64,000 nt of DNA from Stichopus chloronotus (lineage: Eukaryota; Echinodermata; Holothuroidea; Aspidochirotida; Stichopodidae): positions 27,657,020 through 27,721,019 of the forward strand of contig CM037840.1 of assembly GCA_021234535.1 (NCBI GenBank), written 5' to 3'. Below are positions 20,829 through 32,800 of this stretch, piece by piece. Numbering within the stretch: position 1 is the stretch's first letter; every line of letters begins with the position of its first letter. The position numbers were made by a program, and so were the translations under genes. The notes beneath the pieces are model-generated. The model saw only the letters and a program-made list of their open reading frames with translations, made no database searches and was not told the DNA's origin.

Positions 20829-23800
20829 CTGGGAGGAAAAGTGGACAAATATTTGAGAGATTCGTTAAGAAAAAATTGTGTAGATCTTTCAATGAAGAGC
20901 TTCCACAGGGCATTAAAAAAAAGAGTATAAGAGAGTGACCAAAATGTGACAAATGCTTTGATGCAACACTACAAGCTTATTACGACCATGGAAGATCCCA
21001 GTAAATTGTTGAAGAGGGGACAAACTGATGGAAATAAGACAGGGCGGAGGGTCTCAAGCAAAGGGTTTGGAAAAGATTTCTATATCTGGATGCCCTAAGA
21101 TGCAATTTGGTGAAACAAAACTGGACAATTTTAAAGTTAATTTTTATCTAAAAATTTGTTTTCCTTGATACAATTCAATAAACACTCATTCTGCCTGCAG
21201 TTGGGTGGGGCCATGGTACCCATTATGCCCCCCCCCCCCACCTTGGGTCTACAAGTGGTTACGACTGGATATAAAAAAGACGAAAACTGGTGAGTTTTAC
21301 ATCCCATTAGCTAATTACACAGAGGAAACTGTAACTACTCACTATGGCTGCACATGTCATTTGTTCAAAATCATACTTTTTTCGGTAAATTTTACACCAA
21401 TTTATTGTCTTTTCATGATGTTATTGTGCTTGAAGCTATCCTACCGGGCTTGTATAACACTCCTCCGACATTTGTTATGCTAACTTACTTTGCATATTTG
21501 AGAGTTTCACATGCAGATCTATACCGACTGACCCCCATCTGACCTTTGACCTCACTATAAAACAACAGCATCCCTGTACTCACTCTCAGAGAACACCTTG
21601 TGAAATTTGACCACTGGGCAGGCCTCATACCTTGTACGTAATGTTGCATATTACAAGGTACGATGCGATTGTTAATCAGATTTTGATATAACTGAGATCC
21701 TGTGTGACCTCTGATGAACTTTGACCTACACCATACTCTGCAAAAGGTTTATGGAACATATGCTAACGATGTAAACAGATTGGCGCCTTCGATGTAGACT
21801 GAGATTTAATGATAATGATCCATTTTCGGGGCATAACATACCTTTGGTAACAAAAACAAAAAAAAACATAAAAAAAGTGTTTTGTGAACCCAACATGTAG
21901 CACATCTAAAAGTCATTTGCACCTGGTTTCTGTTCTTCCAGGTTACCTACATAAAATAAAACTGTCAACCCATACAGACACAAGAGTGCATTTATACCAA
22001 ACTACCTGACTAGACCTACAGATATAAGGATGATAGCTTTGAAATTGTGTTTACTCCAGCAACAACTCCTCCACCTCCCCCATCACTTGGACAGTTCCTT
22101 GTACAGCACAGCCTTAACTGAAGTACTGACAAAGGTCATACCATGTAGGCTCTACCTACATTAAATTTGTTTTGACAATTTACATACAATTTAATCGTAG
22201 CATAAAGCCAAATAACTTCCAAATTTTTGCAATCAGTGCAAAGACCACTAACAGTGACCATCGCAATGATAGTTTATTAGTCCACCTACAATTGCCAGGT
22301 GTCCAAGTAAGTGAAGCATGAAATGAAGCCCACATAGGGGAAGCCTGTCTTTGGATACTGTTCAAACAAACACAGACGAGAACCATACCAATATTGTATA
22401 AAGTGGACTTATTTTAATACGTGTGTGAGAAATCTGCTATAACTGGATAGATATGTTTGATTGGACACTTTTGTTTGGACAAATTTCAGATAATGTATCT
22501 GAAGGCACAATCAAGTCTTTCACTGTAAGAACCAGGCTTGAAAATAAATTACATCTCTGGAAACCTTTGTTTTTGGTTTTTTTTTGGCTGAAAACAATTC
22601 TAGAGGTCTGTCGTTTGCTCGTGTAGGTGTCAGAACATCACTTTTCAATTCAGGCCTTGAAGGGTAGTTACATTACGACACTTAGCGACCACACAAGTGT
22701 GGAGGAAGCGTGTGGCTTACACGTTACTTTACTTCAGGTGACTGCCAACTTAACCCTTTAGATCACATTTGGCATCTTTATTCCAGTTCAGGTGCACAAA
22801 CCGTAGATTACTCTCAGACCAAAAACGAGTATTAGCATGACCCAGCAGGGATCGAACACCGGTCTCCCGCGTTGGTCAGCTTCATTGGTTCAAATACCTG
22901 TACCACCAACCGTTGGCCACAGCACTGGACAGAAGCTATTGTAAACCATGGTCGGGGAAAATTAGTCTCACAAACAGAAGCATCAGGAAAGGCCGACTGG
23001 GTACTTACCTTAACTGGAGACTTCCTGGAGATGTGAGAGACGAGAAAGTTCATGGCGATGTCTTCGCAGTTCATGAATTCATCGACTTTGTCCCTTATCG
23101 TCTGCGGCATGTAGTAGGTGTACTGGTAAAGGTAATACTAGACAAACGAGGAAATAATACCAGTATAATGTCACATTTACAGACCACAGTGTTGAGTTAC
23201 ATTAATATTCCTTCTTGGAAAGTTTATTGTTTCAAAGATCAAGAACTCTCGGGTCACTGAGCATACTACACAAACAATTGTATTAAAATAAACATCAGTC
23301 GGCAATCTTTTCAGTTGGGAGTATTAACGTAGCTGGATACGTTGCTTTTTATTGCAAACAGTTTCACCCAGTGACTTTAATCTTCAGCAAGTGAAAGGAC
23401 ATTTATATTTTTATTTTTTATATCAAGTGACCTATGGCCTCCAAGCAATCACAGCTTTTAAAGGCTTTCACTTCAAACAGCAGGAATGCGCAACTGAGGT
23501 GTCACTATAAGTGCCAATCTCTTCCTTAATCAGAAGAGGATTCTCCGAAGCTTCCTTAATGAACAAGGAGTGTCACTTACAGTACAGTGTTTTTTTTACT
23601 TCCATTGCTATGAATAAACACAGAATTTCCTTAGAACTGTTACTCTTGTCAAAATATCCATGACAAGATGACTTCGTTCGAGAATGAAAATTCACACGCG
23701 TTCATCACTGGTGCGCTATTAAGACTGTCATTAAAGCACAAGACAACCACGCCACAGCTTTAGAATTCTTTAAGGCATACTACCTATAATGCTCCTAGTT

Positions 23801-26800
23801 TAACATTTGAAAGCTGAAATTGGTCTAATTTGATCATAAGAACCATTCTTGTTGCTCCACTACATCAAAAGAGACTTTACAGTATGTCACCTTAAAGGTG
23901 AAAATGCTTCTGAGAGGAACATGCAATAAATCCATGTATACCTCAGGGGATTCCCTACAAAGTCTCATCAGGTTCTCAGCTGCATCGTTGCATTAGACAG
24001 AGAACCAGCACCCACCCCCACTTCCATTTGCTTACATTCAAAGAAGCATGATGGAGAAGTTTGATACACATTGACAATGGATCGAGACCCCGACACCATT
24101 TTAGAATACCAGGATGCCCTGCTGGGGTGACAATGTAAGGTATTGAAAATATGAAAAAATATTAAAAACTAAAATATGTTGTTTGAACGATTAAAAGGAA
24201 GTTATTTCATTAATTGCATTCATTAACTGATTAAACCCCCTTGATTCTCAATGACCTTGGCACAATATGAAGAGAATCTGCAAACAAATTTTAGTACCAA
24301 TGTAGCTTTTGACAACTTCCTAATCCAATTTACTACACTGGAACTCCTCTGAATGAGTGAAGTTTACATTTGCTCTCTCTTACCAACCAAACACCATTTA
24401 CAAAACCAGTCACGCCACTTCACATGGTCACTTTTCTTTCGTATCTCGCAACTATTCGAGCTGAAATAATACTGAGCTAACCCAAAACTGTTGCTGGCAC
24501 TTCTGGCTGTGATTAATGTAATGAAAACATGCAAGAGGTCACATGATCTCCGTGAAAGTTTCGCAGTGATGGATCGTTCGGGCAGCCTTGACAATCCACT
24601 GGTGTGAGCAAAGATTTAAACACAAAAAGAGCATATCGAATGCCTGAATCGTCTTGTCGACTGCCTGTTCCTGCTTCCTGAAACAGATTTTCTCATTTCC
24701 CTAGCAACAATTCAGCCTTCGGCCTCACCAGGTGGATCATGCTTCTGCCTAAAAAGGTTCAGTGGTTCCAAATTCTCTCACTTGAATTGTAGTCTGTGGA
24801 CGTTTTTTTTTTTTTTTTTTCAAAGAGATAACCTTAGAGAAGGATGCACATTTTACAGCTGGATGTCTTGTGACAGTAATGGGTTGTTATAATGTCACTT
24901 TCAGGCAACATGTTTATTTGGGATCAAGTCACTGTGGCGATATGCACTGTGAGTTTAATTGGGACCACGTCACTATGGCAACATACATTGGCTTACTTGT
25001 GACCAGGTCACTATGAAAACATGGACAATGGCTTACTCGGGACCAGGTCACTATGGCAATATGCACTGTGATTTATTTGGGCCAGGGTACTAATGCAACA
25101 TGCACAATCGTTAACTTGAAGAAAAAAAAAAAAAAACCCACAGATCTGACGGAGTTGAAATGGGTTTAATGATTTCAGCCAAACCAAAACACTGCTAGAA
25201 CAATATCTCTTTGTGCTTGATGTTAACTATTCAAGAAATAAATGCTCACCAGGCAGGTGCTGAGACCACTGTGCTGTGCAAACAAAGAGAAATACTAGTT
25301 TCCATCGTGTTCTTGTGACACATTGTCAAAATAACACACTTTGGGGTAAAATGCACTTCATCATGGGGTCACAGATTTTCCGTTTCACCGTTGACAACAT
25401 TTCTTTCCCAAGGTTCCTTCCACTTCTAACTTCTTTTTTTGCATTCGTGCAAGGCAAATCCCAAGACTTTTTGGTCTTTTTTCTTTTGTATTATCTCGGT
25501 GATGGCAGCTATTTTGTTAAATCTAATCTTTGTAGACTTTTGCAGACTCATCCATAGACCCTCCTATCTTTAACGTGAACTGCAGTCGATCAACTTTGAC
25601 TATAGGACAGCATGGACGTTACACCTCTGTTTACATAGCTAAGGCGGTTTGAGTCGCGAATCTAACTTCTACAGCATTACAAAATGGGCATCAGAAAAAA
25701 ATAAAAAGATACCAGCAACAAACAGTAGCATGGATGTGTATCTTTATTCATTAATCAATAAACAAACTCTTTCCTTTAAACATCTGGCTTCTCATACAGC
25801 AAAAGTTTTGCAAAGAATCGACATATTTGACTGTTAGGTTCCTGAAAGTCATTTGACATCCAACTTCAGGAAGTGTGATTGCACAGGCATGCTGGGAGAT
25901 AAATTAATCCAGCAGCTTGAATGACAAAGTATCCCACTTAGTTAAAACTCTTGAGGTACAGTACTTGACAGGAGGCGGTACTGACGAGGCTGTTTCCAAA
26001 CAAAACTGAATTCATGAACAACCTCCCAAAATGTCAAATCCTATTTTGAACTCGGATCATTATTTTATGATGTTTGCTCTTTCGTCAGTATTTTTCACTA
26101 ATGTTTGGAAGAAGTCGGGACATGGGGAGCAGGAGGAGTAAGCAGCATACAGGAGGAAAAAAAAACAGAATGCAACGTCAACTTTGACATCAAAGACAAA
26201 CAGAAATCTGTAAATAGAACATTTTTTTGTGGATCGCAGGGGGTGGAGAGATATTTTTACATCAGCTAATTCTGTCAGCATGAAAAGGCAAAGAAGGTCA
26301 CCGTGGTCATGACAACTAGGCTCTTTACTCTTGCTAACAAAGAAAGAGTGTAAGAGGATAGCTTACAGGGCAATGGTTTAAATACAATCAGAGAGCTTGC
26401 TCTCATAAAAATGAAAAGCCAATAAAACAGCAGGCTGAGACTTATTCTGAGGAATTGTTGAACGACATTCGACTGACCGTTTTCACTGTTAACAAGGTAC
26501 TGGCAGGTTTAAAGAAAAAAACTCACATTTAACTAAAAACCCCTACAGTCCGTCCTCCCCTCATTTACTAGTCTGAAGGATAACCTTCCACCACAGAATC
26601 CGGTTGCACAGTCGGACACGTCAAGGTGTCTCACATACCAAACAAACCACAACTCCTACAGTTTTCAACTTGGCTTTGTCGACTTCCGTCATTTGTGAGT
26701 TGAGCACTCCCGGGATAGGTAGTTGCTACTTCAAAGCTACTCGCAACTCCTGCTTGGTAGTGGTTACAATGGTATTATGGCTGCCACCTACATATATTCG

Positions 26801-29800
26801 ACATTATTATTTTAAGCAGGAATTATGAGACAGATGATGTTAGGGATCCAAACAGTGTTCGAGTGTTAAAATTGGGCTTTTCCCTGATAAACAAAGTTGT
26901 TCGACAAAATTTTTGATGTACGGAGTGACGACCGACAGATTTACTAGCAAAGACAAAAGACAGGTTTGTCTTTAACATTTGAAAAGAACATTAATTCAAG
27001 CTACAAAGCACACAAAAAACTATCTCCATGATATATTTTTTTTTTATAGTTTTAAAAATTACATAGGTAGTCATGGCTCCAAAGAAAGCAGAGTCGGGTC
27101 GCGATTCCGGCAAAGGAGTAGTAGAGCTGTGTGAATCCCCAAAGTCTCTATTTTCAACCACATTGCTCCTGCATGGCAAATTGTGTTTTATGTATGCTTA
27201 CCTTATGTATGAATGCAGCTCCTGTCAGCACCATCGAGAGTTCACAGGTGTAGTTTGCATTGTACAGGAAACCGTTGTCATTTTCGACATCCCACGCATG
27301 GTAACGACCCGGAAAGCCTACGATCCGGTCACGGTTTTCCCTCCAGACCCTGTTGGAGGAGGTGAGATAGGTGACGTAAATTTCGGCCTTACTTTCTGTC
27401 TGCTTTGGGCATCACATTTCAAAAGGAGAGAACTCCACGACTGTAAAGGAGGGGGGTGGGAAGCCCTATATGTGGTATCTGAAGATGAGGAGAGGCATTT
27501 TAGGCAAGGTAATTTTAGGGAGCTCTTGAACATAGGTAGTTCCGGTGTGATGAATGTAGTGCAAAGCCAAAAAAATCATTATGCACAGAGGAAAGTGATA
27601 AATAATCCTCCAATATCTGTTAGGACTCCACCTCTTTACGAAAATGATACGCAATATCGGAGATTGAAAAAAAACCAGAATGGACAAATGCATTGCGGTT
27701 TCAGTGATCTGATTATGAGCATTTTCTTCTGAGTCTTACATTATAGCACAGTATGTGTCAAAGGCTACTTATGTTTCATATAAATATGGGATATGTTCAT
27801 GCTTCCTTTCTTTACAAGAATTTAATAATGTGACCCTGTTGACCTCAAATGACCTTTGACCTTCACCAAAGACAATGGAATTCTTGTATACTTAATGAGA
27901 CACACCTACAATCTAAATGGAAGATTTCCCAAATTTTCCTTCTTGAGATATCGTGTTTACAATATTTCCACAATTGGACCCCCGTTGACCTCAAATGACC
28001 TTTGACCTCTACCAAAAGCAATAGGGATATTCTACTCAACAAAGTGCACCTACTACATATGAGATTTGTCCAAGCTTCCCTTCCTGAGATATCGTGTTTA
28101 CAATGTTTTCACAATTTGACCACTGTTGAAACCAAATGACCTTTGACCTCCACTAAAAGCAATAGTGTTCTTGTACTCACTGTGGTACACCTATGCAGCA
28201 AGTATGAGATCTGTTCAAGCTTCCCTTCTTGAGATATCATTTTTAGATGATAGGTGTCGAAAACACACACATAAACACCCATGCACGCATACACACACAC
28301 GCACACACACACAGCTTTGTTTTTTATTCATTCCGAGAACCTCATTGTGCTTTCTTTTGTTTTTTCTTCCACAACCCTAACAATAGACTGTCTATTGTTA
28401 ACCTTGAGAGGACCAGAGAAATCTATTGAATTTTCTACAGAGGACCTAAAATCTATTGTTTCGGCCCTCGATGCCACACAAAAACAAGGGCACACACACA
28501 TATACTGCAGTGTGATTACAACAGTTTCGATTTCATCAAAACCTAAAACAATGGGGCAACTTGCAAGTATCTATGCAAAGGTAATTTTATAAAGTGCCAG
28601 GTTTCAAAACAATGTATTGAAGAAGTGGAACGGTTATCTGCCTTGGACATTACCTGAATCCGAAGAGCATCTCGTCGTGTCTGAGATGGGCATCGTCATC
28701 AAGGGATAATACTGCTTCCGTTTCAATTTCGTCAAATGGCAAGAATCGATTGTTGAGGCTGTTTTTCTCTCCTCGCAAGACCTGAGCAGACAACAAGAAG
28801 ACCGACGGACTCATTGGCACATTTGTGCCCCCAGCATTAACATTGAGAAATGGCCAGTACACACAAGCAGGCAGAGGAGGGAGAAGGGAATGGTGAGGGA
28901 GAGGGGGTGAAATACACATGCACACCAAAAATAGGAGGAGACAGACCTGTAGACGTGAAGTTGCATGAAAACCTACATTGATAACTAGCAGTCCCATGTA
29001 CATTGTGCATCAGAAATATTAAAAAAAAAAACCCAATAAGGTCTCACAATTTCAATTATGCCTTCAGTATTGTCATCCCTCTCATCTCACACTTCTCCCT
29101 TCTCCTCCATCCATTCTTTCTACCCCGTCTCTCTCTACCCCATCTATCCCTCCGTGCCCTTCCTCCATTTCCTTCGATGGCAACAGTTTGAATTCAAAAT
29201 AAATGCAGTATTAGCTGCAAGCAAATGTAGTCTAACATCCTTGAAAAAGCAAAAATGAGCTAAGACACAAAGGCAATTGTGGGGGGATCAGCTTGGACAG
29301 AGCGAGACGAGTTTTTGCCACCTCACTTCATACACATGGATGAGCAAGCATCCGTACACAAAGATGTAACCGAGTGTGCTATTAATTATGATTCAACAAT
29401 ATCCTGCAACTTCCTTTACTCAATGCCAGGAATATGTCTAATGTTATTCCAGTCAAATGCTGAAATAAATATTTGCTGCTAGTTTCAGCCACAAATTCCA
29501 AAAGGATCTGTGGTCAAGTGACATGAAATATGGGTGACTGAAAGATCAACCTAAAATAACAACTTATTTTCACATAGATGCAAGGTTACCTAGATATAAA
29601 AAGAGCTAAGATACCACATTATGGTCACCTTTTGATATATTTCAACACCTCTTTTTCTTCTACCCTGGGGTCAAAAATGTTCTAATTTGATTGTGTTGTT
29701 CGTTCTGAAGTCAATGTGTGGCCAGGAAAAATATTAGAGGCAATCAGAGAGCTTTGAGGACTTGAATATTTTCCAGCAAATCATAAGAAAAAAAATAGAA

Positions 29801-32800
29801 GAATTGAACTTGCAGGCAAGCACATCAAAGCCCATTAGGGTTGTGAACATGTATGTTGCACCCCCCTGGTTGGACTGATCCCCTAAGTACAGTAACATGT
29901 ACTGCATACGTACGATACCGTACGTACGGCCTACCACGTAATAAGTGAGAGAGACAACTTCCCACCGTAACACAAACAATGCAACTTGTTGGCTATGTAA
30001 AAGTATAGGCCTTGCCTAGATGGTAACGGACTCAAAACACCAGAAAAGTGACAAGAACAACAGTCAGCCAACTTGCACACAGAAGTGATGCCTGCAACTC
30101 AAACACCAGAATGGTAACCAGCACTAACATAGCCTACCTCGGCAGCGATGTAAAGATGCTGATACTGCTTGCACTACCTGCCAACAAACAATTTGAAGAA
30201 GGACACTAGATGAAAGGAGGACAGATGCTTGCTTGACGGACTTTCCCGACGGCGTGCAGTGTGTGTTGGACGTTCATGTGGTATGTACGCTATGACTTTG
30301 TACCATTGCGAGGCAACATGTACTTGTGCTGTGTGTGTGATAGTACCGGTCTGAAAGTAGCACATGATTTACTGCAGCACAGAACACAAATTATGTGATG
30401 GGATCCTGTGCGGAAAGAATTCTTAGGAATGATGTGTTGGGTAAATTCTGAGCTGGAATCGTGTGCTAGCCTCAGTCAAGCAGTGTCAGTGGGGAGGTGG
30501 TAACGAGCCATGACTTGGCGCAATCAATCGAATTGCCGACTTTATCTGTCGGTGATACTTCCAGAGGTGCCCAGTAAAACACACCATGTTAAAATTCAAA
30601 GAATGTTACAAGCAGACTAAAATGGCCAATAGAATATCACAAAATAGTACAAATGTCTGCATAACTGTTAAACTGCACAGTGAATTCACACTTAAGCTGT
30701 GTGCACAAAAACGAATTTCTTGGACACCAACGCATATGAAAAAGAGAAAGATAAAGCACATGATGAGCTGTGTAAATCCAAGGTTCAAAGCTATGGGTTG
30801 CGATTCAATAGACTTCAAGCTGGGAAATTGGGACAAATACAGAATACGTTTGAAGTGGGAAACTTACTGTAAATATTAACTAAACAGCAACTTTAAGAGA
30901 TGTTGGATTTACCTTTACAGGAACGTGGATCTCGGGCCAGACTAAATCATCTGAAGGGGGTTGAGGAGAATTCCAGACAATTATGACCTGAAATGTTAAA
31001 CAATGAGAGGGGTTCATGTTTTAATCAAGAATGGAGTCCTAAACATCCTCTATCACACCGTTCTTGGAAAGATGACAACACACCCGGACTTCAACAATGT
31101 GCCGTGTGGCAAAAAAGACGCAGTTTTTACATAGTTCACATTTCCTCCAACAAAGCCATGGAAAACCTGACAAAGGAATGAATATCCCAAAACTCACCTG
31201 GTTTGGATGTTTATGAATGATGAACTTACCTGTCTCAGCACAACAAATGCACGTCCTTCTGATGCATTAATTACTTGTAGCCGTAGATCCCGCATTTATC
31301 TCCACCCGTTATAAGTTTAGCAAAAAGGTACAGGCACGTTTAGAGAAATACCAGTAGTTCCTAGCACAGCAGAGGGGTGTGCATTAGTTGTGTGGAGACA
31401 GGTAAGTTTGGGATGAGGTAAATACAAGATGTCTTAATATTGTCATAGCACCGTGTCGCTGCACAGACCATTCTCCTTGGCTCCTTCAAGGGTGATACAT
31501 CCCCTGGGATTACAAGGCTCAAAATGACAGACAGCATGTCCACTGTGTTTGCCAAGAAATATGCACCACATTAAGAGCAATAATTGGCAACAGCAGCAAT
31601 TCAGGTATTGACGATGTTCCCTTCAGTGCCCATTGAAGAGTTTAATTATTAATGTAAGGAAAGTTTTTCTGCTTTGAAAATAATCAAACGGCTTAACTTT
31701 TCCATTTTCTTCTGTTACAAATCTGGTTTCAGTTGAATTCTGTAGTATGTTTGAATTTCTGCACGAGGTAAAATCATCAGTGGTTGGGGGAAGCACGCTG
31801 TCAGTGCCCATTCCAGGACTACTTTGAAACGCCCCCTTTTGAAGGTTATTTAAATGAGCTAGGAACACTGTATCTATGCTCTTAAAATAGTACTTTCATT
31901 TACCTTAATTTCATATTTATACGGTCAAAACTGTTTTTTTTTTTCTTGTGTGGGTGCATAGATTACTGTTATGATGACTCAGCGTTACTAAGGGTTTGCA
32001 TAAAAGGTTCGCACAAAACTTTGTTGATAATATTACAGTTTCATCACACATCTTTTGTCGTTTTCTTACCTTATTGAGGAATGGTAATCCCAACAGCCTC
32101 TCCACAGAACCTACCAGAACAGCTTCTCTCTGATAGGTAAGGATCACGATTGTGAACTGCTCTCTTGGAATGTTTCCCCCCAATGATTCTTGGTACTCTT
32201 TGCCTGAGCCCCCGATGCCATTGCCGATGGGACGGAAGCCCAGGGAGGAACCCCCAAACTGGGCATCAGAGGGCATGACAGGGTCCAGTGGATTTTGAGG
32301 AAAAAGACTGAATGGACCTGGCGGCTGGTTCCAACTGCTGTGGTGGTCCACATATGTGGCGGTAAAGTTTCTCAAAAATGTGGGAGAGGAAAACGGGGGC
32401 TCTGGAAGAGGGAAGACGTCGTCTGATTCCGGGTTAACCTTTGTAACTTTCTCCATCTTTCTGACTGACCCTGGGGGGAACATGTCCTCAGAATGAACTT
32501 CAACAATGGGGTTAGCAGGCACTGAAATTCTGGTCCTCAAAGAAGCGAGGACGCCAGATAAAATGGACTCTGGATTTGAAAAATACATCTCCCAGAGAAT
32601 TGCACCCTGTCTCCGAAATGAAAGCAGATCACTGTCTTGTATTGTTTTCAGAAGATAATAAAGCTCTGTCACTCGTCCTACCGGCAAAACGATAACAGCT
32701 TTGTTCCAATGGATGAACTCCTGGAAAGGGAGGGCAACGTTCTCTCCCAATATGATGGGAATAGACCCATGCTCCAGTGCCTCAGAGAGCCTCTGCAAGA

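Noticed and set aside
20598..20930. Plus-strand open frame of 110 codons
   Set aside because: Antisense image of EXTL3 exon 6.
22848..22930. A functional tRNA gene
   Set aside because: B box is good but no cloverleaf with paired acceptor stem could be drawn and the A box is poor; better explained as a SINE head.
27073..27732. Plus-strand open frame of 219 codons
   Set aside because: It is antisense to EXTL3 exon 4 and its flanking intron; exon 4 has conserved protein on the minus strand with proper splice sites.
31917..32069. Extension of EXTL3 exon 1 to the end of its open frame
   Set aside because: Sequence after LPFLNK leaves the EXTL3 alignment exactly at a GTAAGA donor, and the next exons continue the protein in phase.
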